Source of the DNA: Cocleimonas sp963760355
Lineage (GTDB): Bacteria; Pseudomonadota; Gammaproteobacteria; Thiotrichales; Thiotrichaceae
Length of the DNA: 64,000 nucleotides
Reading direction: 5' to 3'
NCBI GenBank assembly: GCA_963760355.1
Contig: CAVXCT010000021.1
Span: forward strand, 16,806 to 80,805
A program made the position numbers and the translations under genes. Below, one piece after another: positions 26,391 through 36,185 of this stretch; positions within the stretch are counted from its first letter, which is position 1; the number at the start of each line of letters is the position of its first letter. Below the pieces are notes generated by a model, which saw only the letters and a list, made by a program, of their open reading frames with translations, did no database searches and had not been told where the DNA came from.

Positions 26391-27455
26391 TCAATAAATA
26401 ACTGGTTCATATCCATGCGGTTCAACATCTTCATCTTCTGGATCAACATGATTCTGGAACGTTTCATAGACAGTTTCCGCATCTCCAAGTTCATCAAAGC
26501 GAGCGATATGAAAAATAGCCTCGCCTTCATGCACCAAAGGTAAAGTAGTTCTGCCAATAACCATACCGCTTACCGGGGAAATAACTTCTTGCTCAACTTC
26601 GCCAAATGGATCAGACACATAGCCAAGCACATCACCTTTGTGGATCCTTTGCCCCATAGGATTGGTAGAGCGCAATATGCCGCTTTGAGGCGCACGCACC
26701 CACCTACTAGAATGAGCAATTGCTGGCGCTATCTTAACGCGCTTGCGCGAAGCAGAAAGCATGCCTAATTTACGCATCACATTAATTATTCCATGCACCC
26801 CGGCACGTATTGATATTTCATCATACCGCAGTGCTTCACCTGCCTCATAGAGTAAAACTTTAGTGCCGGCTTTTGATGTGGCTTCACGCAATGAACCTTC
26901 CCGTAAAGGAGCATCTAGAACAACCGGCGCACCAAAAGCAAGAGCAAGCTCTTTAGTTTCATCATTATCCAGTAGAGCTCTGATCTGGGGTAAGTTATCT
27001 CTGGATATTGCTGCCGTATGTAGATCAATCCCATAATCACAACGGTTACTAATATTATGAAGAAATAAATATGCCAATTTTGATGCCATCGAGCCTTTTT
27101 CAGAACCAGGAAAAGACCTATTAAGGTCTCGGCGATCGGGAAGATATCGTGATTTATTGATAAAACCGTAAACATTCACCACCGGAATCGTGATGAGGGT
27201 TCCCTTTAGGCGCCTTAAGGCAGTTGAATTCTTTAATCGCCGAATGATCTCTACTCCATTTATCTCATCACCATGCACAGCAGCACTGACAAACATGATA
27301 GGCCCTGCCTCTTTGCCACAGGTGACATGCACAGGCATATGTATATTTGAATGAGTGTAAAGACCTGGTAGCGGCAACTCAATATATTTGCTTTCCCCAG
27401 GCTTTATAGTAGTTTCACCCAGGATAAAAGACTTGTTCGTTGGACCTTTTGCCAT
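26391..27455 (-). CDS. Succinylglutamate desuccinylase/aspartoacylase family protein
   Basis: The 354-residue protein is a zinc-dependent hydrolase of the M14-like AstE/AspA group. Zinc ligands are visible in AAVHGDEINGVE and GIDLHTA, and the substrate-binding arginine in DLNRSFPG. The C-terminal part carries a barrel-sandwich, biotinyl-like module (RIHKGDVLGYV, VISPVSGMVIGRT). It starts 3 bases after rimK ends, so the two form one unit. A role in removing or trimming a glutamate or acyl group added by RimK is a reasonable guess, but unproven. Confidence 0.88.
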   Translation of the reverse strand: MAKGPTNKSFILGETTIKPGESKYIELPLPGLYTHSNIHMPVHVTCGKEAGPIMFVSAAVHGDEINGVEIIRRLKNSTALRRLKGTLITIPVVNVYGFINKSRYLPDRRDLNRSFPGSEKGSMASKLAYLFLHNISNRCDYGIDLHTAAISRDNLPQIRALLDNDETKELALAFGAPVVLDAPLREGSLREATSKAGTKVLLYEAGEALRYDEISIRAGVHGIINVMRKLGMLSASRKRVKIAPAIAHSSRWVRAPQSGILRSTNPMGQRIHKGDVLGYVSDPFGEVEQEVISPVSGMVIGRTTLPLVHEGEAIFHIARFDELGDAETVYETFQNHVDPEDEDVEPHGYEPVIY

Positions 27456-27458
27456 TAT

Positions 27459-28365
27459 TTAACCTTTACCGCGTGTTTTAGTGTTACCCGCTTTGGCATT
27501 TTTTTCAATAAATTCAATGATCATTCCTGCAACATCTTTACCACTCGCACCCTCAATCCCTTCAAGGCCAGGAGAAGAATTAACCTCCATAACAACAGGG
27601 CCGCTATCAGAGCGTAATAAATCCACACCACAGACATTCAAGCCCATTGTTTTAGCGGCTTTAACCGCTGTAGCGCGTTCTTTTGGAGATATTTTTACTC
27701 AGTTCAGCAGAGCCACCACGATGTAGATTAGATCGAAATTCTCCAGGTGCACCTTGACGTTTCATCGCTGCAACAACTTTGTCACCAACAATAAAACAAC
27801 GTATGTCCGCTCCTTTTGCCTCTTTCACAAACTGCTGAATTAAAATATTCGCTTTCACACCCATAAAGCCTTCGATCACGCTCTCAGCTGCTTTTTGAGT
27901 TTCCGCTAGCACCACCCCGATCCCCTGAGTGCCTTCAAGTAATTTAATCACCAAAGGAGCGCCGCCAACCAATTCTATCAAGTCTTTAACATCCCCTGGC
28001 TTATTAGCAAAACCGGTAACCGGTAGACCAACACCCTTACGTGAGAGTAATTGCATAGAGCGAAGTTTGTCACGAGAGCGTGTAACAGCAACTGATTCAT
28101 TCAATGGATAAACTCCCATCATTTCAAACTGTCTGAGTACAGCCGTGGCATAGAAAGTTACTGATGCACCTATACGAGGAATTACCGCATCAAAATTCTC
28201 CAGAGTCTTCCCGCCAAGATGAATCGTCGGGTTATTGACTGCAATATTCATGTAACAACGCAATGCATCAATCACCTGTACTTCGTGGCCCCGCTGCTGT
28301 GCGGCCTCAATTAGACGTCGAGTGGAATAGAGGTTCTTGTTGCGGGACATTATGGCTATTTTCAT
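27459..28365 (-). CDS. rimK: Ribosomal protein S6--L-glutamate ligase RimK (frameshifted as assembled)
   Basis: RimK is an ATP-grasp ligase that adds glutamates to the C-terminus of ribosomal protein S6. The sequence MKIAIMSRNKNLYSTRRLIEAA, VIPRIGASVTFYATAVLRQFE and APLVIKLLEGTQGIGV are typical. The frame stops early at 27661, but the C-terminal part (CGVDLLRSDSGPVVMEVNSSPGLEGIE, cited as VDLLRS..GPVVMEVNSSPGLEGIE) continues in another frame. Dropping one base of the T5 run at 27692-27696 restores KISPKERATAVKAA and a protein of about 301 residues, the normal size. The aspartoacylase-family gene follows at once. Confidence 0.92.
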
Positions 28366-28454
28366 TGTTACTCCTGTTTACAGTTAATTAGTTAGTTTTC
28401 GGGGATTTGTCTATATTTTTTACATAACAGCTTCTTAATAATAAACATATGCAC

Positions 28455-28495
28455 AAAAAAAGAATAACCTCAGCAAATGAATTTACTGAGGTTAT
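28455..28495 (-). terminator. Intrinsic terminator of the rhodanese-like gene
   Basis: ATAACCTCAG (28464-28473) pairs with CTGAGGTTAT (28486-28495). On the minus strand the stem is followed by TCTTTTTTT. It lies 30 bases past the stop of the gene at 28525. Confidence 0.85.
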
Positions 28496-28524
28496 CTTGC
28501 GGATATGTTTACTTAAAAGTCAAC

Positions 28525-29244
28525 TTACTTGTCTTTATTCCAGCCTTGCAAGCCATCCATCAAGTTACGGACATTAGTGTAGCCCATATTTTGTAATGTA
28601 TTTGCTGCTAGACCACCACGGATTCCTTTGGTACTGATAATAATGATAGAGGCATCTTTATTAGGTAGCTTTTCATAGGCTTCAACTTCAAGGAAGTTGC
28701 GAGGGATATTCAACGTCACACCCTTAATACCAGGTGTTTTTGCAAACTCACTACGTGGGCGAATATCCAGCATTGTCATTTTATCTCCACGAGCCATAAG
28801 TTCTTTCAAACGGGCTGACTTAATATGCGTTGTGCTTTCCATAATCGACTGAATATAGGGATTCTGTGAAAAGATAGTGATAGAAGTATCGCTAACCACT
28901 CTGCTAGCTTCAGCATCTTTTGAATCATCTTCAGCTGTTTTCGTTGCTACAGCTTTTTGTTCCATTTTGACAGCTTCAGCTTTCGGTTTCATTTCGACAG
29001 CGTCGTCACCATCTGCATTATCACCGGTTGGAGCCGTAGATTCGCCAAGCTTAGTTTGGTCTTTTACAGTTTTAACGGTTTTCTTCATAGCACCAGTCAC
29101 ACTATCGACCAATTTTTTTCCTGATGTTGTTTCAACTACCTGGTCATCAGTAGAATCTCCTTTTCCTGTTTCATCAGCATAAGTAACTGCTGAGTTTAAT
29201 ACTGCAGCCAAAGTCAATACCGATAAAAATATATTTGTTTTCAT
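28525..29244 (-). CDS. Secreted rhodanese-like protein, catalytic Cys replaced by Ser
   Basis: The 239-residue protein has a signal peptide (to about residue 23, VTYA|DE), a low-complexity lysine/alanine/glutamate-rich linker of about 110 residues, and a C-terminal rhodanese domain (MLDIRPRSEFAKTPGIKG to LMDGLQGW, cited as LDIRPRSEF). In active rhodaneses the loop reads C-x-x-G-x-R. Here it is S-T-K-G-I-R with Ser204, so sulfur transfer through a persulfide is unlikely. A binding role in periplasmic sulfur handling would fit the sox genes, but this is inference. The gene is monocistronic, with its own ribosome-binding site (GGAG) and terminator. Confidence 0.85.
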   Translation of the reverse strand: MKTNIFLSVLTLAAVLNSAVTYADETGKGDSTDDQVVETTSGKKLVDSVTGAMKKTVKTVKDQTKLGESTAPTGDNADGDDAVEMKPKAEAVKMEQKAVATKTAEDDSKDAEASRVVSDTSITIFSQNPYIQSIMESTTHIKSARLKELMARGDKMTMLDIRPRSEFAKTPGIKGVTLNIPRNFLEVEAYEKLPNKDASIIIISTKGIRGGLAANTLQNMGYTNVRNLMDGLQGWNKDK

Positions 29245-29531
29245 AATCTAACTCCATAAATACGTTATTTGTTTTTAAAATTTTTGAAATCACAAAATGC
29301 GACCTCTTATTAATTAGACGGAGTGTTTTGTTGATTAGTCACAATTATTTATAAAAATCTAAACAACTCTTTTTTAAAAACTTTTTAGCAAACGATGATA
29401 ATTATGAATCTGCATTGAGGATTTACTTGTTTGCTATAGTAATTTGGCTTGGTAACAACAATAATAGTTGTGACTTTACTGTTAGACATCACGTCTAAAT
29501 TACTTTGAAGAATTAAAAACAGGATTTTATT

Positions 29532-30923
29532 ATGGATCATGGTATTTTTGGCATTGTTACCATTCTTTTATTATTAGCAATAAATGCATTTTTCGTAGCG
29601 GCAGAATTTGCTTTGGTAAAAGCCAAGAGTTTCCGCATCAACTTACTGGCCGACCGGGGTAGCAGAACAGCCCTGTTAACCAAGCGTATTCAAACTAATC
29701 TCGAATCGTATCTAGCTGCCTGTCAACTCGGTATTACCATGGCATCCCTAGGTCTAGGTTGGGTCGGGGAACCAGTGGTTGCAGCTTTACTTGAGCCCGT
29801 TTTCCATGCTATCGGAGTTCCTCAGCAATTACTTCATCCTATCTCTTTTATTCTGGGATTTTTAATCTTCTCATCTTTACATATTGTTGTAGGTGAGCAA
29901 GTTCCAAAAACCTTTGCGATTCGTCAGGCCGAGCCAGTTTCCATGTGGACAGCTTACCCATTACACTGGTTCTACCTATTAGCCTACCCACTAAACTGGT
30001 TACTTAACAAGGCTTCTGGCTCGATCCTGGCATTGTTTAATGTCGAAGAAGCCACTCACGCAGACGTGCTTTCTGATGCTGAGATTAGAGGCATTATCGA
30101 CACCTCAGAAAAACATGGTGATTTAGCTAGCGACAAAGCTGTAATGTTACAAAATATGTTTGAATTTGATTCACATAAAGTGGAACAGATTATGTTGCCC
30201 CAAAATGAGGTAGAAGGACTCGATCTACAAGCATCATGGGAAATCAACCTGGATAAAATTCGTCAAACCAAACACTCTCGCTTCCCTGTTTTTGATGGTG
30301 ATCCAGATTCTCCAGTCGGCATTCTGTTAGTCAAGGACTTATATATCGAACTGATAGATAACAATAATCAACTCGATCCTATGCAGATAATAAAAGACAA
30401 TCTAAGAACAGCATTATTGGTTCCAGAAACTCAGCCAATCTCTTTGTTGCTTGAATCAATGAGGGGCAATCGTTCGCATATGGCTTTAGTCATGGATGAA
30501 TACGGGAGCTTCTCAGGCATTGTTACGATGGAAGATATGCTTGAAGAAATTGTAGGTGAAATAGCCGACGAACAGGATATCGATGAGCCAGATGCCCTGG
30601 CCCGTTGGGTGATTGATCACTGGGAGACCGATGGACTTGTCACCATGATGGATCTCGAGCGAGTGTTAAATATTGATTTCCCTGATGAGGTTGATGCAAA
30701 TACCATTACAGGTTTATTTATGAATCATCTAAGTCGAATGCCTCGTTCCGGTGATGAAATTGAGGAGTCTGATTTACGCTTTTTAGCACTTGATGTTCAA
30801 AACAACCGTGTAGGAACAGTACAAATATATCCATTAAATGATTTGAGCATGCCAAATACAGATACAGATGATATTCACGCTGAAAATGCAAACAATGATG
30901 ATAATGAATCTATAAATAAATGA
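29532..30923 (+). CDS. CNNM/CorC-HlyC family ion transporter (DUF21-CBS-CorC)
   Basis: The 463-residue protein has three parts: an N-terminal DUF21/CNNM membrane domain (NAFFVAAEFALVKAKSFRI and LGITMASLGLGWVGEP), two CBS domains (VMLPQNEVEGL as IMLPQNEV, then GIVTMEDMLEEIVGEI), and a C-terminal CorC_HlyC domain. Members are Mg2+ transporters or regulators of Mg2+ efflux. mgtE follows 44 bases downstream in the same direction, which supports a role in magnesium or divalent-cation balance. Confidence 0.92.
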   Translation: MDHGIFGIVTILLLLAINAFFVAAEFALVKAKSFRINLLADRGSRTALLTKRIQTNLESYLAACQLGITMASLGLGWVGEPVVAALLEPVFHAIGVPQQLLHPISFILGFLIFSSLHIVVGEQVPKTFAIRQAEPVSMWTAYPLHWFYLLAYPLNWLLNKASGSILALFNVEEATHADVLSDAEIRGIIDTSEKHGDLASDKAVMLQNMFEFDSHKVEQIMLPQNEVEGLDLQASWEINLDKIRQTKHSRFPVFDGDPDSPVGILLVKDLYIELIDNNNQLDPMQIIKDNLRTALLVPETQPISLLLESMRGNRSHMALVMDEYGSFSGIVTMEDMLEEIVGEIADEQDIDEPDALARWVIDHWETDGLVTMMDLERVLNIDFPDEVDANTITGLFMNHLSRMPRSGDEIEESDLRFLALDVQNNRVGTVQIYPLNDLSMPNTDTDDIHAENANNDDNESINK

Positions 30924-30967
30924 TAAATGCATAACCATAATAAAATAAAAAACGTAAGGAATCCTTC

Positions 30968-32329
30968 ATGACAGAAGAAAATATACTTATAGCCAATACT
31001 CAGAGCTTAACAGACTCTGTACTTGATGCATTGGAGGATAACGATCAAGAAGTACTGCTAAACTCTTTTCTAAACCTGGAAGCATCTGAGATTGTACATT
31101 TGTTAGAGTCAGTGCCCGACTCATTCCGCGGACAACTCTGGCAATACATACCTGATGATCTCAACGGTGAAGTACTTGTTGAGCTAGGTGATGTTGCCCG
31201 GATATCGTTAGCCAGGTACCTTGATCAAGAACAAGTTGTTGAGGCTGTTAGTGATCTTGATACTAATGATCTTGCAGATGTTGTTGATACATTGCCGGAT
31301 GAATTTGGTGATGCGATTCGTCAATCTCTTGATTTTCGTGGATTACGCAACCTTGAAGCCTGTCTAGCTTTTGATGAAGACACCGCTGGACGTCTGATGG
31401 AAACGGACTCTTTGGCAATACGTTCCGATGTAACTTTAGAAACCATTTTACGCTACCTAAGGATCAAAGAGACTATCCCAGTGCACACCATGGGATTAAT
31501 GGTCATAGACCGCGATGGACGATTCCTCGGTGAATTACCACTCTCAGAATTAATCATTCGCTCTCCGGATAAACTTGTGTCTGATGTGATGGATACGGAT
31601 GCTCTCTCAGTTCCACCAGAAATGCCGCAAAATGAATTAGCTGTACTTTTTCGAGAACATGATTTGACCTCAATGCCAGTTGTTGACGAGGGAAATAAGC
31701 TTATAGGCCGTATCACACTAGAAGACATGATCGAGATTTTAGATGAGGAAGCAGACCGTCAAATTCTTGGTGCTGTTGGCCTGGATGAAGAGGAAGACCT
31801 TTTCTCACCCGTTCTACCTAGTGCAAAAAGACGTTTATTCTGGTTAGGAATAAATCTTGCTACCGCTTTTTTAGCTTCCTGGGTAATAGGTTTGTTTGAA
31901 GCCACTTTAGATAAAGTTGTGGCTCTCGCCGTGCTTATGCCAATTGTAGCAAGCATGGGAGGCATTGCCGGATCACAAACGCTAACTTTAATGATTCGCG
32001 GATTAGCTATGGGTAAAATCAGCTCAACCAATTCACGATGGCTAGCTTATAAAGAAATAACAATTTCAATTTTTAGCGGCATCGTCTGGGCTATTGTTGT
32101 TGGATTGATCTCGTATCTCTGGTTTAAAGAAATAAAAATCAGCATGGTTTTAGGTGCCGCAATGGTTATCAATCTTGTTGTTGCTGCTGTAGCAGGGTTT
32201 GCTATTCCATTACTGATGAAAAAAGCAGGTATCGATCCAGCACTGGCAGGTGGAGTAGCGCTAACCACTGCAACTGATGTAATAGGGTTTGTAAGCTTCC
32301 TGGGTTTAGCCACAATTTTCTTGCTATAA
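30968..32329 (+). CDS. mgtE: Magnesium transporter MgtE
   Basis: MgtE is a gated Mg2+ channel of the inner membrane. The 453-residue protein has the N-terminal superhelical domain (LNLEASEIVHLLESVPDS), two CBS domains (IDRDGRFLGELPLSELI, VVDEGNKLIGRITLEDMIEIL) and a C-terminal membrane domain with about five helices, which includes MPIVASMGGIAGSQT and the pore region. AAGGAATCC precedes the ATG. A remnant of a corA gene follows directly behind its stop. Confidence 0.95.
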   Translation: MTEENILIANTQSLTDSVLDALEDNDQEVLLNSFLNLEASEIVHLLESVPDSFRGQLWQYIPDDLNGEVLVELGDVARISLARYLDQEQVVEAVSDLDTNDLADVVDTLPDEFGDAIRQSLDFRGLRNLEACLAFDEDTAGRLMETDSLAIRSDVTLETILRYLRIKETIPVHTMGLMVIDRDGRFLGELPLSELIIRSPDKLVSDVMDTDALSVPPEMPQNELAVLFREHDLTSMPVVDEGNKLIGRITLEDMIEILDEEADRQILGAVGLDEEEDLFSPVLPSAKRRLFWLGINLATAFLASWVIGLFEATLDKVVALAVLMPIVASMGGIAGSQTLTLMIRGLAMGKISSTNSRWLAYKEITISIFSGIVWAIVVGLISYLWFKEIKISMVLGAAMVINLVVAAVAGFAIPLLMKKAGIDPALAGGVALTTATDVIGFVSFLGLATIFLL

Positions 32330-32330
32330 A

Positions 32331-32561
32331 AAACTGACAATAGTAACCGCCATCTTTATTCCAATAGGTTTTTTAGCCGGCATCTATGGAATGAATTTTG
32401 AAGTTATATCAAAGCTGAAATACCGCTGGGGTTATTTTGCCCTTATTGGGACAATGGCTACCATTGCCATAGCGTTGATGGTGGTATTCCGTCGTAAAAA
32501 AATGGCTGAGAGAATAAAGAAATTTCGCTACGTAGTTTTAAATAATTTAACAAAGCATTGA
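32331..32561 (+). pseudogene. CorA C-terminal remnant
   Basis: The frame starts without a start codon, one base past the mgtE stop, and reads 76 codons: KLTIVTAIFIPIGFLAG, then IYGMNFE, a second helix, and RRKKMAERIKKFRY. The GMN motif and the two helices are the C-terminal pore of a CorA Mg2+ channel. The N-terminal 250 residues are missing. It resembles but is not identical to the end of the intact corA at 37250, so it is a leftover of a second corA. Confidence 0.85.
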
Positions 32562-32599
32562 TTCAAGTAATGAATAATGCTGAATGATATGAGCCATAT

Positions 32600-33940
32600 A
32601 TGAAAGATATACCGACTATACCTTCAGAAAAAACCATTCTGGATATATTACAAACCGCACAAACCTGGGTTTTGCAGAACCTGTTTAGCGTGGAAAGGAT
32701 CATCCAGTATGGCATTGTGATTGCAGGTTTGATACTGGCTTATTTTGTGGCTCGGCGTATCGCCAATAAATTCTCGCAACAGCAATCAAATCCTGAAAAT
32801 CAGGGTTTCAGAGCCATTTACTATCGCTTGCTGCTTAATCTCGCATTTCCCATTGTACTAATCGTCTGGATTACCGGTTTTGAAGTGATTTATGATCTGA
32901 TGGGGCATCAACACCTGGTATTAAGCACTTTCCGGGGGTTGGCCATGGCCTGGGCCGTTATTCGATTTGGCTCTGTGTTTATTGACAACCCTTTTATCAG
33001 CAGGACGGTTGCCACGATAATATGGATTATTGCGGCGCTTAATATACTAGGTTATTTGCCAGCGACCATCACTTATCTTGATGGCATTAGCCTGGGCACT
33101 GATAAAAATTCACTATCCCTTTACGACATAATCTCATCAGCGTTATCAGTGGGAGTTCTTATCTGGGTTGCGATGCTGATTTCATCCATGATGGAACGCC
33201 TGATTGGGAATAATCAACATATCAGTGGGTCTGCAAAAGCACTGTTTAGTAAGTTCTCAAAATTCATCCTGATCACAATAGCTTTTTTAATGGGATTGAA
33301 AATAGTCGGTATCAACCTGACTACATTCGCAGTCTTTGGTGGTGCTATCGGTATCGGTATCGGTTTAGGCCTGCAAAAAGTTTTTTCCAACCTGATCGCT
33401 GGTGTTATCCTGTTGATGGACAAGTCGATAAAACCCGGCGACACCATTGTCATGAATGGGCAATACGGCAAGGTGCACCTTCTGAGTTCTCGTTATGTTT
33501 CAATGATTACCCGCAATGGCATAGAACAATTGATACCCAATGATGAGTTGATTAATCATTCCGTGGAAAACTGGTCCTACAGTAATAATAATATTCGACT
33601 CAAAGTTGCTGTCGGCGTTCACTATAAATCCGATGTGAAAAAAGCCATGCAGTTATGTATTGATGCGGCAAATGAAACCCTCAGATCATTAAAAAATCCA
33701 CCTCCAAATTGTCTACTCATGAACTTTGGTGATAACTCGGTAAATCTTGAGCTACGTTTCTGGATCAATGACCCCATGAACGGGTGTGGCAATATTAAAA
33801 GTGAGATCATGTTGAAGATCTGGGATAAATTTCACGAAAATGGTATTGAGATACCATACCCTCAGCGTGATTTGCACTTACGTAGTGTTGATAGTGAGAT
33901 TAATGCGAGCCTGATGCCTAAGAATAATAAAGCAAATTAG
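32600..33940 (+). CDS. MscS-family mechanosensitive ion channel (446 aa)
   Basis: The protein has four to five membrane segments, then the MscS pore helix and beta domain: VFGGAIGIGIGLGLQKVFSNLIAGVIL, cited as GAIGIGIGLGLQ.VFSNLIAG, followed by IKPGDTIVMNGQYGKV and PNDELINHSVENWSYS. A C-terminal alpha/beta cage ends in GIEIPYPQRDLHLR. Such channels release solutes on osmotic down-shock. Its length exceeds E. coli MscS (286) and resembles YbdG/YnaI-sized homologues. It is the first of four MscS-type genes in about 11 kb. Confidence 0.93.
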   Translation: MKDIPTIPSEKTILDILQTAQTWVLQNLFSVERIIQYGIVIAGLILAYFVARRIANKFSQQQSNPENQGFRAIYYRLLLNLAFPIVLIVWITGFEVIYDLMGHQHLVLSTFRGLAMAWAVIRFGSVFIDNPFISRTVATIIWIIAALNILGYLPATITYLDGISLGTDKNSLSLYDIISSALSVGVLIWVAMLISSMMERLIGNNQHISGSAKALFSKFSKFILITIAFLMGLKIVGINLTTFAVFGGAIGIGIGLGLQKVFSNLIAGVILLMDKSIKPGDTIVMNGQYGKVHLLSSRYVSMITRNGIEQLIPNDELINHSVENWSYSNNNIRLKVAVGVHYKSDVKKAMQLCIDAANETLRSLKNPPPNCLLMNFGDNSVNLELRFWINDPMNGCGNIKSEIMLKIWDKFHENGIEIPYPQRDLHLRSVDSEINASLMPKNNKAN

Positions 33941-33992
33941 GACTTATCCTTATATAAAATAAGTTTAGAAAAAATTACACTAGTCTGTTTAT

Positions 33993-35093
33993 TTACTTTG
34001 TCTCTTTGGCATTAGAAGATTTAGCTATGGTATCGTCAGGCTTATTTTCAGCAAACTCATCAATAGTTGATTCGGTATCAAGCTTCTTAAAAGCTTTGAG
34101 TTGCTCGCGCATCTCATCAATATTGTTCTGTATGCTCTTTTTATCTTCATCTAAGGCTGTTTCAAGCTTCTCTTTATACTTCTGGATCGTATCCAGCAAT
34201 TGTTGTTTGGTTTTTTCGACCTGTTCTGCTTTTTCAGCCAAATCAAATACGACCTCTTCAGCTTTCTGCTTGCTGGGTTTTAGCGCGTAGCGCGCTTTAT
34301 CAGGAATGACTTTTAAATCATCTGCCAATCTGCGTTGATTCATGAAGGCAGGTGACATAATTTCAAATCCGCTTCCATGGACACTATCTAACACGTAGCG
34401 GCAAAGATTCGAACGCGCCGTTAGCAAACTCTTGACATCATTCAAAACTCCACTGACTTTATAAGTAATTGAATAATTTCCAAGTTCAATCACTTGCACA
34501 AACGGATCACCTAAACCACTTTTTTGCGCTGCATCAAGCAGCAGGGTATCGACGACACTATGGTGGATGTCATAGCCTAGTGATAAATTTGCAGAAACAA
34601 TGGCTCCGGTACTGTGCGTTACAGAAATAGGGTGAGAGATCATAAAAGTGTTTGGAATAGCCACCAACTCACGGTTTTCTGTTTGTATCTCGGTATCAAG
34701 CAAGCCACGTTGAACCACACGACCAAAATATTCCTCAACGTCGATAAAATCTCCCGTAGTAAAAGGCTTTGTTACCCGAAGCATTAAACCTGACATAAGA
34801 TTGGCGAAGATTGTACTGGATGAAAAGGCAATAATTCCTGAAATTACCAGACCAAAAAGTGCGAGAATCTGGTTTAGCGAACTCTCGTTTATCGGTAGTG
34901 TAAGGGCTATCGCTAAAATACCGGTGAAAGTTAATCCAAGCATAAAAAGTTGCCTGGAAAAAAGGCGTTCATTGCCGAGCTCAGGATTGCGCGCGATTAA
35001 AAATTTGTGTGAACCCCAAAGTATGGCAACCACAAGAATAGAGGTTACAACGAGAGGTAGAAAAGGGGTGATTAAATTAATAATATTATACAT
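33993..35093 (-). CDS. MscS-family mechanosensitive ion channel with C-terminal coiled coil (366 aa)
   Basis: Three N-terminal membrane segments lead into the MscS domain (IIAFSSSTIFANLMSGLMLRV, then FTTGDFIDVEEYFGRVV and VAIPNTFMISHPI). The pore helix is less glycine-rich than in classical MscS. The last 110 residues are a charged coiled coil (from about AEEVVFDLAEKAEQVEKTKQ on) not present in MscS. The gene is on the minus strand, convergent with the 446-residue channel and divergent from dedA. Confidence 0.88.
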   Translation of the reverse strand: MYNIINLITPFLPLVVTSILVVAILWGSHKFLIARNPELGNERLFSRQLFMLGLTFTGILAIALTLPINESSLNQILALFGLVISGIIAFSSSTIFANLMSGLMLRVTKPFTTGDFIDVEEYFGRVVQRGLLDTEIQTENRELVAIPNTFMISHPISVTHSTGAIVSANLSLGYDIHHSVVDTLLLDAAQKSGLGDPFVQVIELGNYSITYKVSGVLNDVKSLLTARSNLCRYVLDSVHGSGFEIMSPAFMNQRRLADDLKVIPDKARYALKPSKQKAEEVVFDLAEKAEQVEKTKQQLLDTIQKYKEKLETALDEDKKSIQNNIDEMREQLKAFKKLDTESTIDEFAENKPDDTIAKSSNAKETK

Positions 35094-35526
35094 AACAAAC
35101 CATTCTTATTTTTTATTAGTAAACATCTTACCCCAGGTGTGTGTGATTAAAAAACTAAATTATCATATGCTAAATTTCACATAAACTGCAAATCTGAATG
35201 AGATTACAGCTTTGTTTTCTAAGTAATATCCATGAAACTCAAATCAGCATAAAAAGAGCCTCGCCGAGGCGTAGCCGAGACAATTTTGGAGCAAAGCGAC
35301 GATTACCTATAGAGTGAGATTCTGTAAAAACCTCATTAAAGGTGGGGGGTGTCTGTTAAATCGGGATATATGCAATAACTGCGGATATACTTACTGTCTT
35401 AGTCAAGAAAAACAAATAAGGTTTTATATATCCATTGTATATTAAGAATTATTAGATTAAATTTTCTTGTTTATTCTAATCTCCGTTGTATAGGCAATTT
35501 TTCTGGTCAATTACCTGGTTGCGAAT
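35094..35526. other. Divergent intergenic region with a repeat block
   Basis: This 433-base gap separates the divergent mscS-like (minus) and dedA (plus) genes and must hold both promoters. A copy of the third repeat block and a C-rich end fill 35251-35354. The right part (35390-35526) is AT-rich and likely contains the dedA promoter. I see no small gene. Confidence 0.45.
35251..35354 (-). repeat. Third repeat block with C-rich end, copy D
   Basis: Read on the minus strand it has a C-rich end (ACACCCCCCACCTTTAATG), then GAGGTTTTTACAGAATCTC, then a GTCG...TTGTCTCGG block ending in a hairpin of CGCCTCGGCGAGGC type. The central block aligns with the copies at 39700, 47080 and 53975. The C-rich end plus ACCTCATT resembles the right end of the 47050 unit. 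Confidence 0.65.
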
Positions 35527-36096
35527 ATGAGCCTGGAACATCTTGTTACAAACTACGGCTATATAGGCGTATTAATTGGTACATTCCTTGAAGGTAAAAC
35601 GATTCTTGTAATCGCCGGTTTCATGTCACATCGGGGATATCTTGAATTGCCTTTGGTTATTCTAGCTGCATTTACCGGGACTTTAGCTGGAGATCAGCTT
35701 TACTTTTATATCGGTCGTATCAAAGATAAAGCGTTTCTTGAAAAAAGACCAAAATGGCAGCCCAAAGTCAATCGAGTCCAAAATCTACTGGTAAAACACC
35801 AGACATTATTGATACTGGGTTTTCGTTTTATTTATGGGGTGCGTACGGTAACACCCTTTATTCTTGGCATGAGTAAGGTTTCTCCGCTTAAATACCTGCT
35901 GTTAAATATTTGTGGTGCACTTCTTTGGGCGATCGTTTTTGGAGTAGCAGGCTATTATTTTGGATTCACTCTCGAACTCTTAGCTGGCAAAATTAAAAAA
36001 TATGAAATTTTTATTATACTTGGGATGATTATCGTGAGTATTCTGTTTTGGCTATGTTACAAACGGAAAGAAAAGCAAAATTTCAATGGTACTTAG
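35527..36096 (+). CDS. DedA family membrane protein
   Basis: The 189-residue inner-membrane protein has the DedA layout: GYIGVLIGTFLEG with the acidic residue of the membrane-dipping motif, GTLAGDQLYFYIGR, and FRFIYGVRTVTPFILGMSKV with the conserved arginines. DedA proteins act in lipid flipping and membrane-potential-linked stress tolerance. It lies in a group of ion-channel genes and has its own start. Confidence 0.9.
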   Translation: MSLEHLVTNYGYIGVLIGTFLEGKTILVIAGFMSHRGYLELPLVILAAFTGTLAGDQLYFYIGRIKDKAFLEKRPKWQPKVNRVQNLLVKHQTLLILGFRFIYGVRTVTPFILGMSKVSPLKYLLLNICGALLWAIVFGVAGYYFGFTLELLAGKIKKYEIFIILGMIIVSILFWLCYKRKEKQNFNGT

Positions 36097-36185
36097 GCTT
36101 AATTTGGCAGCAATAAATATATAAAAACTTCTATTTAAAGTCTTCTATTTGCAAACCTCGATTGATAAATAATGAGTAAAAGTAA

